Source: Treponema sp. (GTDB lineage: Bacteria > Spirochaetota > Spirochaetia > Treponematales > Breznakiellaceae). Taken from it: a stretch of DNA of 6,591 nt. The stretch is from NCBI GenBank assembly GCA_031261385.1, contig JAISJS010000201.1, positions 1 through 6,591 on the forward strand, in the 5' to 3' direction. Positions 1 through 6,591 of this stretch are shown piece after piece. Under the pieces are notes generated by a model. It saw nothing but the letters and a program-made list of their open reading frames with translations. It was not told the DNA's origin and did not search any database. A program made the translations under genes and the position numbers. How positions within the stretch are numbered: position 1 is the first letter of the stretch; each line of letters opens with the position of its first letter.

Positions 1-429
1 TTCCTTGAAACTGTTTCCGCAAAAGCGTCCGGCTATTCAAGCGGACGGGCCTGGTCGATTATCGCCGGTATATATGCCGATAAAAAAGACTGGGCTGAGG
101 CGGAAACTGCCTGGACCAATGCTGCCGTTGCCTCGGCAAAAACCTACCTTGCGCCGGTATCATTTTTTAACGCCGCAGCAGCCGCAGAAGAACAGGGAAA
201 AACGCCTGAGGCCATCGAACTGTATACAAAAAGCCTTGCGCAAAACACCGGCTTTCCCGCCGCCGCCCGCGCCCAATTTTCCGTAGGCCGTCTTGAAGAA
301 AGCCAAAACAATCCTGAAGCGGCCCTTACCGCCTATCAGGCAGTTGTTTCAGGCTGGCCGAACGACGGGGTATGGACAAACCTTGCGCATAGCAGGATCA
401 TTGTTCTTGGTAATGAGACTGAAAATTAG
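1..429 (+). CDS. TPR-like repeat protein, C-terminal part (5' end beyond window)
   Basis: The frame is open from base 1 to a TAG at 427-429, giving 142 visible residues with no stop; the start lies to the left of the window. The protein is rich in Ala, Glu and aromatic residues and reads as consecutive amphipathic helix pairs. The spacing resembles tetratricopeptide repeats: about residues 14-47 (helix pair containing YADKKDWAEAETAW), 50-83 (AEEQGKTPEAIELYTKSL) and 84-117 (GRLEESQNNPEAALTAYQAV). The pattern of small residue, Gly/Asn turn, then PEA(I/L)xxY is typical of TPRs, which act as protein-protein docking scaffolds and in spirochaetes are often periplasmic or lipid-anchored. No catalytic motif is visible, and targeting cannot be judged because the N-terminus is missing. 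The last 17 bases overlap the next gene, suggesting the two are co-transcribed. The TPR assignment is from pattern reading only; the specific partner is unknown. Confidence 0.8.
   Translation, partial: FLETVSAKASGYSSGRAWSIIAGIYADKKDWAEAETAWTNAAVASAKTYLAPVSFFNAAAAAEEQGKTPEAIELYTKSLAQNTGFPAAARAQFSVGRLEESQNNPEAALTAYQAVVSGWPNDGVWTNLAHSRIIVLGNETEN
394..397 (+). promoter_or_regulatory. Weak ribosome binding site for the lipoprotein gene
   Basis: AGGA lies inside the end of the TPR gene, 15 bases before the ATG at 413 and 9 bases before an in-frame TTG at 407. The spacing is long for the ATG and ideal for the TTG, so either the start is TTG or initiation depends on ribosomes finishing the upstream gene. 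Both starts leave the signal peptide intact. Confidence 0.35.
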
Positions 430-1204
430 AAGGGCGTTTTGGCCGCTCTGTCTGACATTTCTTTTTCTCTGCATTTTCGCCGCCTCCTGCGGTATGGACG
501 AGTATGTGTATCTGGGTCCCGTGCCGGAGGGAAATGTAACGGTCGACTTCAATAACCGGGCCGTTATAACTCTTCCCTCTATCAGCGGAGAAAGCACCTA
601 CTTTACTCATTTTGCATTTTATTACCGGATCTATGTCAGCAATATACTGAATGACGGTAAAATCCCTTCCGATGATCTGGGCTCCCTTAACCCTGCAATG
701 CAATCCGACTATTCTTACATTTATCCGTATTCCACCGCAAACAGCAGCAGTACGCTCTCCACCAATACAACAATCGGGACCATACTCAGCGGACGGGGGT
801 TTTATGAGTTTGAACTTGAGGGGGCAAATATACGGAATGAGCTTAACCCGAGCAATACGGTTGAGATTTTTATAGACACTGCCCCGGGAAGCCATCCGGC
901 TCTTACCACAGGAAGTGGGACTCCGTATCCGCTTTACCGGTCAACGGGGGAGGGTACCTTTACTCCTGCTCCGGATCGTTATTTCAATAATAGCAGTGAC
1001 CTTAACTCCGCCGAAAATGCAACAGCCACAAAAAACGCCGATGTGGCAAAAAATACCTCCCCGTCATTTTCCGAAGACGCCGAGCGGTATACCTATATTT
1101 CCCTCTACATCGCAAAAGTAGGCATTGACCCGTATACCTATGCATATATTTACAGTACCCCGACGTTTATTGGTATACTCAGGCTCCGTAACTTTGACAG
1201 TTAA
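413..1204 (+). CDS. Putative secreted lipoprotein of unknown function
   Basis: This is a 263-residue protein from the ATG at 413. The N-terminus is a clear lipoprotein signal: a basic stretch (MRLKIRR), a hydrophobic core (residues 9-24), then a lipobox ending A-A-S-Cys with the lipidated Cys at residue 26. It would be exported by Sec, acylated, and anchored to a membrane. The mature part has no motif I recognise. It is rich in Ser, Thr, Asn and Tyr, and looks like beta-strand and loop structure rather than helices. A low-complexity Ser/Thr/Asn stretch lies at about residues 107-122, and an Asn/Ala/Thr/Ser/Lys-rich segment at about 190-216. The same frame is open upstream to an ATG at 293, but that longer form would bury the signal peptide and overlap the upstream gene by over 130 bases, so I reject it. 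In-frame TTG codons at 401 and 407 are possible alternative starts, since an AGGA at 394-397 suits 407 better than 413. The neighbour is a TPR gene overlapping by 17 bases. I do not recognise the family. Confidence 0.85.
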   Translation: MRLKIRRAFWPLCLTFLFLCIFAASCGMDEYVYLGPVPEGNVTVDFNNRAVITLPSISGESTYFTHFAFYYRIYVSNILNDGKIPSDDLGSLNPAMQSDYSYIYPYSTANSSSTLSTNTTIGTILSGRGFYEFELEGANIRNELNPSNTVEIFIDTAPGSHPALTTGSGTPYPLYRSTGEGTFTPAPDRYFNNSSDLNSAENATATKNADVAKNTSPSFSEDAERYTYISLYIAKVGIDPYTYAYIYSTPTFIGILRLRNFDS

Positions 1205-1316
1205 ATAAGACTTGAAGAAAATAAAAACCGCAAAAGGGCGTTATAACAGAACGCTACATATTACTATTCATAATGTATATTCTGTCTACTATAATAATTT
1301 TTTGTGGTTTTCTTTG
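1205..1316. other. AT-rich gap between convergent genes
   Basis: This 112-base stretch separates the stop codons of the lipoprotein gene (plus) and the radical SAM gene (minus). It is markedly more AT-rich than the coding regions. Besides the small GC-containing hairpin, it holds an imperfect AT hairpin (ATTA at 1260-1263 with TAAT at 1271-1274) and a run of six T at 1298-1303, which could weakly stop plus-strand transcription. I see no small gene, tRNA or promoter that I can support. Because both flanking genes end here, no promoter is required. Confidence 0.7.
1218..1254 (-). terminator. Possible weak intrinsic terminator of the minus-strand operon
   Basis: In the gap between the convergent genes, 5-base arms GCGTT (1238-1242) and AACGC (1250-1254) flank a 7-base loop. 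Read on the minus strand, the stem is followed by CC, TTTT, GCGG, TTTTT and then A plus TTTT, a T-rich tail running to about 1218. The stem is short and the first T run is interrupted, so this is a weak candidate. It lies about 60 bases after the stop of the radical SAM gene, a reasonable position for the end of that operon. Confidence 0.35.
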
Positions 1317-3806
1317 TTATTTTTGATTCGGGTATAAATTCCGGTATACGGTAAAATACGATTCGCCTTTTTCCTGGGCAGTAAAAAAAGTACCGGACAT
1401 TTTTTCAGGATATTTCGCCAACACTGAAAGACGGCGCAGGCCGTATGGGGAAGCTTCTCCGCTTTTTCGCGATAACCGGTATTTTTTTTCATCCGACGCT
1501 TTTATAAAATCAACGTTTTGACTCAGGTACCCCAGACTCACGTGCAGACCGCCTTCCGGCGGCGTTTGATCTGCGGCATAGGCGTATCCCCAAAGCAGCG
1601 ATGCAAGCGAATGTTTTTTTTCACCGGTGGGGATTACATAACCCTGCGCTTCCTTTACTTCGATTCCCTGGGGCAGTCTGGCGTTTAAATCATGTATAAA
1701 TTTTTCAGGCGGGAAATAGCCGACTGTTTCTATTGCGGCAATTTCGCCTTCGGTAAAAATCCCGATTGACACGGGCGAACTGAATTCCAGTTTGGGAAGC
1801 GGATTAAAACCCTTTGTAAACTGCACGGGAATATTTGAGCGCATAAAGGCCATGGAAAATATTTCAATAAGGCTTAAATGACCGTGAAATACCGCGCTTC
1901 CGCTTTTACCAAACGAAAAAAGAATTTTCCAAACAGGCGGATCTCCGGTTGTGTTAGTTTTTATTTCCCCGGCGTTTCGCTCTTCAGGCGGTAATGGTAA
2001 TTCGGCTGCACATTCTGGTTCAATGTGTATAGTATTTTTAACGATTTCACACTTTTCGGTGCATATCCCGCAGTTATGTGTGCAGTTTTTATCACATGTT
2101 GAAGTAATTTCCCGGTTTATTGAACAGGCGGCCTGCCCTCTTATAAAATTCGGCGAGACCCCTGACTTGATGCATTCCCATGGTACGGGCGCAGCAGGAT
2201 CTTTGGCCCCAAGGATTTCTTTTACCGCACACTCATGCCGTATAAGAATTTCTTCCCATGTTTCTTTTTTAATATGTTCGGTCCAGGCGTCAAGGCGGCA
2301 GCCCTCCCGGTACGCGTCCTCAATAATGGCCCCTGCCCGTTCATCCCCGCGGCTCATAACCCCTTCAATAACGGCGATAAGTGAATCGGAAACACTCACC
2401 TTGTGACCCAGCGGTTTTAAGCGGGACCTGATATATTCAAGCTTCTGTTCTGCAATTTTCCGTTCCATTTGCGGAACATTTTGATAGGGCGTATGGGGCT
2501 TGGGTATAAAAATTCCCACATTGATGCTGAAGTGCATCCCCGTCCGATGGGCCGCTTCCCGTATAAAGTCGACGATAGCAGTTTCTTCGCTGACATCTCC
2601 GGACGGGAACTGCGGATCGCCTAACGGTAATCCAACCATAAAATAAAACTTGGCGCCGCGCCAGCCGTTTTTTCGGGCCGCTTTCAGTATCGCGGTGATG
2701 CTGTCCAGTGTTACTTCCTTGTTGATTGAAAGCTGCCATGCGGCCTCAGGAGTTTCCACCGCAAAAGTAAGTCCGCTCCTACGGACTGCAGAAATTTTTT
2801 CGAGCAGGGACAGGGAAAAGGTTGAAACCCGCAGAGAAGGAAGCTGAAACGAAACATGGCGGGAAGCACAGCGCCGGTTGAGGGATTCCACCAGATCCCC
2901 GATGTACTTGTAATCGCCGCTTGAAAGCGATGAAAGGCTGATTTCACGAAACCCGCCTTCGCTTATAAAGACTTCGGCCTCGCGGAGGACTGCACCGGCG
3001 TTTTTCTGCCGCATGGGGCGGTACCAGAAACCGGCATGGCAAAAACGGCAGCCATTGGGGCAGCCCCGCATGATCTCAAGGGCGCCCTGGCTCTGAACGA
3101 TCTTCATGCTAGGTACCGGAAAAACTGCCGATGCATCTTCACCAAAGCGGGTATTAATCGCGCGGAAAGCCCTCCCCTTCCCTCTGACCCATACGGAGGG
3201 GTGGTTTTGCAGGCGTTCAAGAAGTCCGATCCGTCCTGTCCCGTTTTTTTTAAGATCCCGTAATTCACTGACCACATCAAAAAAGCCTGCCTCGGCTTCT
3301 CCCATCCAAAAGGCGTCGATAAAGGCCGCATACGGCAGGGGGTTGGAAACGCAGGGGCCGCCCATAATGATTACCGGATCATCCTGACTCCGCTCTGCGC
3401 AATGTATTGGGATGGACGCAAGATCCATCATGCCAAGGACGCCGGTAATGCCCAGTTCATACCCAAACGTAAACATAAGGATATCTGCGTTACGCAGGGC
3501 TATTCCGGTATCAAGGCCGTAAAGGGGCAGACCCTGCCGACGGAGCAAATTTTCAAAATCAGGGGCAGGGGCAAAGGCGCGATCGCAGGAAACACCGGAA
3601 ATTGCATTGATGCGGTTGTAAATGATTTTGAGGGCCTGGTTACTCATGCCGATTTCGTAGAGATCGGGAAAGGCAATAATCGTCTGCAGAAGCGCATCCT
3701 TTTTTGCAAGGCGGCCATATTCGCCCCCGACATAACGGCCCGGCTTTTCAACCGTTAATAACAGCGAACCCAATGTCTCTGCCGGATCAATATAATTCTT
3801 TTTCAT
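1317..3806 (-). CDS. Radical SAM protein, TIGR03960-type enzyme fused to TIGR03936/DUF2344 domain
   Basis: This 829-residue protein starts at ATG 3806-3804, with a purine-rich AAAGAG five bases upstream. Residues about 20-235 resemble the Rossmann-like, B12-binding-like N-terminal domain of TIGR03960 proteins (FPDLYEIGMSNQ near 47-57; MGGPCVSNPLP near 148-158). I find no DxHxxG cobalamin ligand motif there. Residues about 240-475 form the radical SAM core, with the [4Fe-4S] motif C249-PNG-C253-RF-C256; these Cys bind the cluster that cleaves S-adenosylmethionine. A cysteine-rich linker (C561, C571, C575, C579, C582, C586) could hold a second cluster. Residues about 625-829 match the TIGR03936/DUF2344 'radical SAM-linked' domain (HGHLSLIEIF, TKGFNPLPKLEF, SIGIFTEGE). 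In many bacteria these two units are fused or adjacent; substrate and reaction are not established. The gene follows rodA by 21 bases and probably shares its transcript. Family assignment is confident, function unknown. Confidence 0.92.
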   Translation of the reverse strand: MKKNYIDPAETLGSLLLTVEKPGRYVGGEYGRLAKKDALLQTIIAFPDLYEIGMSNQALKIIYNRINAISGVSCDRAFAPAPDFENLLRRQGLPLYGLDTGIALRNADILMFTFGYELGITGVLGMMDLASIPIHCAERSQDDPVIIMGGPCVSNPLPYAAFIDAFWMGEAEAGFFDVVSELRDLKKNGTGRIGLLERLQNHPSVWVRGKGRAFRAINTRFGEDASAVFPVPSMKIVQSQGALEIMRGCPNGCRFCHAGFWYRPMRQKNAGAVLREAEVFISEGGFREISLSSLSSGDYKYIGDLVESLNRRCASRHVSFQLPSLRVSTFSLSLLEKISAVRRSGLTFAVETPEAAWQLSINKEVTLDSITAILKAARKNGWRGAKFYFMVGLPLGDPQFPSGDVSEETAIVDFIREAAHRTGMHFSINVGIFIPKPHTPYQNVPQMERKIAEQKLEYIRSRLKPLGHKVSVSDSLIAVIEGVMSRGDERAGAIIEDAYREGCRLDAWTEHIKKETWEEILIRHECAVKEILGAKDPAAPVPWECIKSGVSPNFIRGQAACSINREITSTCDKNCTHNCGICTEKCEIVKNTIHIEPECAAELPLPPEERNAGEIKTNTTGDPPVWKILFSFGKSGSAVFHGHLSLIEIFSMAFMRSNIPVQFTKGFNPLPKLEFSSPVSIGIFTEGEIAAIETVGYFPPEKFIHDLNARLPQGIEVKEAQGYVIPTGEKKHSLASLLWGYAYAADQTPPEGGLHVSLGYLSQNVDFIKASDEKKYRLSRKSGEASPYGLRRLSVLAKYPEKMSGTFFTAQEKGESYFTVYRNLYPNQK

Positions 3807-3811
3807 GGTGA

Positions 3812-3817
3812 CTCTTT
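3812..3817 (-). promoter_or_regulatory. Ribosome binding site of the radical SAM gene
   Basis: On the minus strand AAAGAG is followed by TCACC and the ATG at 3806, a five-base spacing. It sits wholly within the 21-base gap after the rodA stop, which supports this start and leaves almost no room for a separate promoter in the gap. Confidence 0.5.
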
Positions 3818-3827
3818 TTTACAAACA

Positions 3828-5138
3828 CTAGTGGCGGTATCTTCTGACATAAATGCTTAAGGCAAGTCCAATGCCGGTCATGGCGGAAATTACCGCCGAG
3901 CCGCCATACGACATAAAAAGCAGCGGGATGCCGGTGATCGGCATTATCCCCATCGTCATCCCAACATTGATAAGAAAATGAAAAATATACATGGCGGAAA
4001 GCCCGGCGCAGATATAGGAACCGAATGCGTCCGAGGTAGTCCGCATGATACGCACAAGGCGGAGACAAATAAGGAGAAAAAGGGCAAAAACCAAAAGTCC
4101 GCCGAGCAGCCCCCATTCTTCGGTAAAGATCGAAAAAATAAAGTCGGTGCTTTGCTGGGGCAGAAAACGGTAATGGCTCTGGGTTCCCTGAAGGTAGCCC
4201 TTTCCGGCAAGCCCCCCGGAACCTATCGCGGTGATAGACTGAATAATATTCCAGCCGGCGCCTCTTGGGTCAACATCGGGATCGAGAAAAACGATGAGCC
4301 GCATGATCTGATAATCTTTAAGCACTTTGTGAGACGCAAAAGACGCGCCAAGGGACAAAATAATCACCGCCGCACTGTATACTATCCAGTAGAAATACCG
4401 TTTTTTGTATTTTATATGGCCAAAAAGGGCTATGGCGGTAATGAGAAGCAGGGCAAGAATCGCTGCGGCGATAAACCGGGGATTCACAATGATAAGAAGC
4501 GCAGGCATCGAATTATGGAGTATATAGATCTGCCAAAGCGGGAGTACCATCATAATAACGGTAAGGGCGATGCAGGCCGTTAAAAAAATAATATACCGGG
4601 TGGAAACGCCTGCGATAAAGGTCATTACAAGAAGTATCGGAATAAAAACCAGTGAGGTGCCGAAATCGGGCTGAATCAGAACAATTCCCATGGGGATAAA
4701 TACGATGAGACAGGAAAAAACAAAACGGGAAAAAGACTTTGGAGAACGTTTGGTGTCATCAAGGTAGCGGGCCAAAAACAGAATAGTCGTAATCTTGGCA
4801 AATTCCGAAGGCTGTATGCCGAAAGCGCCGATGCCTATCCATGCCCGCGCCCCGTTTACAAGGCGCCCGAAAAAACAGGTATAGACAAGAAGGGCCAGGG
4901 TGGCAAGATAAAAATACAGCGAAAGATCCCGCAAGCGTTTATAATCCACCATCGACAGGAGCAGTGCAATGATGATTCCGCCTGAAGCCCAGATAATCTG
5001 CCTGATATATTCATTGGAAACCAGTACCCCCGTAGAAGTGATCCCCGATGAATAAATAAACAGTACCCCGAATATCGAAAGGATAAGGGATGCAAAGAGA
5101 AGGAAAAAATCAATTTCCCCAAGATCGCGTATTCTCAT
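3828..5138 (-). CDS. rodA: Rod shape-determining protein RodA (SEDS peptidoglycan glycosyltransferase)
   Basis: RodA is the integral-membrane polymerase that joins lipid II units into glycan strands during lateral wall growth, working with PBP2 and the MreB complex. The 436-residue sequence is strongly hydrophobic, with about ten or more membrane segments. SEDS landmarks appear in order: NGARAWIGIGAFGIQPSEFAK (95-115), QPDFGTS (156-162), the extracytoplasmic loop LDPDVDPRGAGWNIIQS (285-301) containing the DP aspartate (D290) expected to be the essential catalytic residue, GSGGLAGKGYLQGTQS (306-321), FLPQQSTDFIF (325-335), and NVGMTMGIMPITGIPLLFMSYGGS (391-414). It is about 65 residues longer than the roughly 370-residue E. 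coli protein; much of the excess seems to fall at about 200-265, a hydrophobic region between QPDFGT and the DP loop. The start ATG (5138-5136) overlaps the pbp2 stop as ATGA, with AGGGA eight bases upstream, so translation is probably coupled. FtsW is the paralogous alternative, but the PBP2 neighbour and sequence favour RodA. Confidence 0.96.
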   Translation of the reverse strand: MRIRDLGEIDFFLLFASLILSIFGVLFIYSSGITSTGVLVSNEYIRQIIWASGGIIIALLLSMVDYKRLRDLSLYFYLATLALLVYTCFFGRLVNGARAWIGIGAFGIQPSEFAKITTILFLARYLDDTKRSPKSFSRFVFSCLIVFIPMGIVLIQPDFGTSLVFIPILLVMTFIAGVSTRYIIFLTACIALTVIMMVLPLWQIYILHNSMPALLIIVNPRFIAAAILALLLITAIALFGHIKYKKRYFYWIVYSAAVIILSLGASFASHKVLKDYQIMRLIVFLDPDVDPRGAGWNIIQSITAIGSGGLAGKGYLQGTQSHYRFLPQQSTDFIFSIFTEEWGLLGGLLVFALFLLICLRLVRIMRTTSDAFGSYICAGLSAMYIFHFLINVGMTMGIMPITGIPLLFMSYGGSAVISAMTGIGLALSIYVRRYRH

Positions 5139-6591
5139 TCCCGCCGTCCCTGGACCGGCATAAGGTACTGGAAGCCGAGGGCGCTCACCGCTTCCTCATA
5201 GCTTTGCCCGGCAAAAATCCCCTGAAAAATTATCGCCGAAGCATAGGGCGCCCACCATTCCCATTTATTTGCCGCTTCCACGATAACGGAAACCACAATA
5301 CGTTCTTCCGGTTTTGCCGTCTGGTAGGGGGCGAATGCGGTAAACCACGAATGCCATTGATCCTGAAGCCCAACTTCTCCGGTTCCGGTTTTACCGGCAA
5401 TCTCCACGGCTTTGATGTTCAACGGGAATTGGGCGGTTCCCTCGCTGATAACCATGCGCATATCAGAACGGACTGCTTCAAATATTTTTGGATCGATATC
5501 ACTTTGATGCAGAACTTTTGGCTGGACGCTCTGCTCCACCGCGCCGGTTACCGGGTCACGCACTTCTTTTAAAAAATGCGGCTGATAGATTTTTCCGTCG
5601 TTCACCACCATCGCCGTCATATTGGCCATTTGAATCGGGGTAACCAGGGTATAGCCCTGGCCTATGGACATATTCATCGTATCCCCCCCAAGCCAGTGTT
5701 CATGGAAGCGGCGATCCTTCCACTGGGGATTGGGAATAAACCCGGGAATTTCACCGGGAAGATCTATTCCGGTATTTTCACCATAACCGTATTCCCGTGC
5801 GTATGACACAATCCGTTCCACCCCAAGCTGATCCCGTCCCACCGTCCAGTAATAGATATCGCAGGATTGAGCCATAGCCTGATGCAAATTAAGCCTGCCG
5901 TGCCCCGGCCGGCGGATGTGGCACCGCCAAAGCCGCTCTCCGTAATTAAGTTCACCCCTGCACTCAACGGTCTGCTCGGACGAAAAGGCGTTTTCCGCAA
6001 GGATCCCCGTGGTCATCACAATTTTGAAAGTAGAGGCAGGAGGATAACTTGATTGTATCGCCCGGTTGATAAAGGGCTTGTTGGGGTCATTGATAAGCGC
6101 CTGATAATCGGCGCTCATGTCGGTGCGGTTAAAAATATTGGGGTCGTACCACGGATAGGACACCATGGCAAGAATTTCCCCGGTAGCGGGACGCATGACC
6201 ACCACCGACCCGATGCGTTCCCCAAGGGCTTTTTCCGCCAGGGTCTGAAACTTTGCGTCGATGGTCAGAACGAGGTTTTTCCCCATCTCCGGGCTTACCC
6301 GTGAATTGTTCCCCTCCCCGCTTGTTATGCGCCTGCCCCGTACGTCAACCGTCCGCGTTTCCATGCCCTTGTTACCGCGGAGGATTTCATCGTACTGCCG
6401 TTCAATTCCTGCCTTGCCGATAACGTCCCCCTGCTGATACCCCTTGTTGTACAGCATGGTAAGTTCATCCCGGGTGATATCCCCGACATAACCCAGAATA
6501 TGCGAGAGACTTCCCGGATTAACGTAGTTCCGCATCGGCTTGCTTTGCCAGGAAACACCCGGCAGCGTATCAACATTTTCCGCCAGCGCCG
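5135..6591 (-). CDS. mrdA: Penicillin-binding protein 2 (class B peptidoglycan transpeptidase), 5' end beyond window
   Basis: PBP2 is the periplasmic D,D-transpeptidase that cross-links glycan strands made by RodA during cell elongation. The frame stays open to the right edge, so the methionine at 6535 is internal: the residues before it (VDTLPGVSWQSKP) continue the typical 'PGV...R.Y..GSLSHILGYVG' pedestal-domain sequence. About 484 residues are visible; against the ~630 of E. coli PBP2, roughly 150 are missing, including the membrane anchor. All three penicilloyl-serine motifs are present: S-T-F-K at 6034-6023 (catalytic Ser and Lys), S-C-D at 5866-5858 (the SxD variant normal for PBP2), and K-T-G at 5392-5384. 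The conserved GQGYTLVTPIQMA lies between the second and third motifs, at about 5662-5626. The stop overlaps the rodA start by four bases (ATGA). mreC and mreD commonly lie just upstream, which would be off the right edge. The symbol mrdA follows E. coli usage; pbpA or pbp2 are synonyms. Confidence 0.96.
   Translation of the reverse strand, partial: ALAENVDTLPGVSWQSKPMRNYVNPGSLSHILGYVGDITRDELTMLYNKGYQQGDVIGKAGIERQYDEILRGNKGMETRTVDVRGRRITSGEGNNSRVSPEMGKNLVLTIDAKFQTLAEKALGERIGSVVVMRPATGEILAMVSYPWYDPNIFNRTDMSADYQALINDPNKPFINRAIQSSYPPASTFKIVMTTGILAENAFSSEQTVECRGELNYGERLWRCHIRRPGHGRLNLHQAMAQSCDIYYWTVGRDQLGVERIVSYAREYGYGENTGIDLPGEIPGFIPNPQWKDRRFHEHWLGGDTMNMSIGQGYTLVTPIQMANMTAMVVNDGKIYQPHFLKEVRDPVTGAVEQSVQPKVLHQSDIDPKIFEAVRSDMRMVISEGTAQFPLNIKAVEIAGKTGTGEVGLQDQWHSWFTAFAPYQTAKPEERIVVSVIVEAANKWEWWAPYASAIIFQGIFAGQSYEEAVSALGFQYLMPVQGRRE

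Noticed and set aside
5..286. 93-codon plus-strand open frame at the left edge
   Set aside because: It overlaps the TPR frame throughout and is Pro/Arg-rich, as expected of an out-of-frame reading of an Ala-rich gene. The frame starting at base 1 gives coherent TPR-like helices.
293..412. Upstream extension of the lipoprotein to an ATG at 293
   Set aside because: It would place 40 extra residues before the signal peptide, making it internal, and would overlap the TPR gene by 137 bases. The extension has the character of out-of-frame TPR sequence.
398..895. 165-codon minus-strand open frame opposite the lipoprotein
   Set aside because: It has no recognisable motif, and the signal peptide and lipobox on the plus strand show which strand is coding.
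1256..1303. Plus-strand terminator formed by the AT hairpin and T run
   Set aside because: The stem is only four AT pairs and lies over 20 bases from the T run, too weak to annotate as a feature.
1951..3758. Several plus-strand open frames (such as 1951-2406 and 3402-3758) opposite the radical SAM gene
   Set aside because: They lie fully within the 829-residue gene, which has diagnostic motifs from end to end. None shows a known domain.
3978..4583. 201-codon plus-strand open frame opposite rodA
   Set aside because: It is antisense to unmistakable RodA motifs. It is Lys/Gly/Asn-rich with no domain, as expected of the complement of a membrane protein gene.
5860..5866. Possible loss of the SxN motif in PBP2 (SCD instead)
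   Set aside because: SxD is the normal form of this motif in elongation-type class B PBP2, so it is not a defect or resistance change.

Overview
The window reads as ordinary chromosomal DNA from a Gram-negative-type bacterium, most likely a spirochaete of the Treponema group. That assignment is inference. It rests on a lipoprotein with a relaxed lipobox, a cell-elongation operon ending pbp2-rodA, and a roughly 50% GC composition with AT-rich gaps. No marker gene (rRNA, ribosomal protein) is present to confirm it, and I see no mobile element, CRISPR array, tRNA or rRNA.

Layout: two plus-strand genes occupy the left end. The first (1-429) is the C-terminal part of a helical repeat protein of TPR type, cut by the window edge. 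The second (413-1204) is a short secreted lipoprotein of unknown function that overlaps the end of the first by 17 bases. A 112-base AT-rich gap (1205-1316) follows and is the only intergenic region of any size. It separates these genes from a convergent minus-strand operon and holds weak hairpins that may act as terminators.

The minus-strand operon runs from the right edge leftward. It starts with a class B penicillin-binding protein 2 (6591 down to 5135, N-terminus beyond the window). Next is the SEDS glycosyltransferase RodA (5138 to 3828, ATGA overlap with pbp2). Last is a large radical SAM protein (3806 to 1317) that fuses a TIGR03960-type enzyme to a TIGR03936/DUF2344 domain, starting 21 bases after the rodA stop. 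RodA polymerises glycan strands from lipid II and PBP2 cross-links them, so together they form the peptidoglycan synthase core of the elongasome. mreB/mreC/mreD would be expected beyond the right edge, which cannot be seen here.

The least understood part is the radical SAM fusion protein. Its reaction is unknown, and its tight placement behind rodA suggests co-transcription with the wall-elongation genes. I do not see convincing evidence of a wholly new system. The points most worth follow-up are that fusion and its cysteine-rich linker, the long RodA, and the orphan lipoprotein coupled to the TPR gene.
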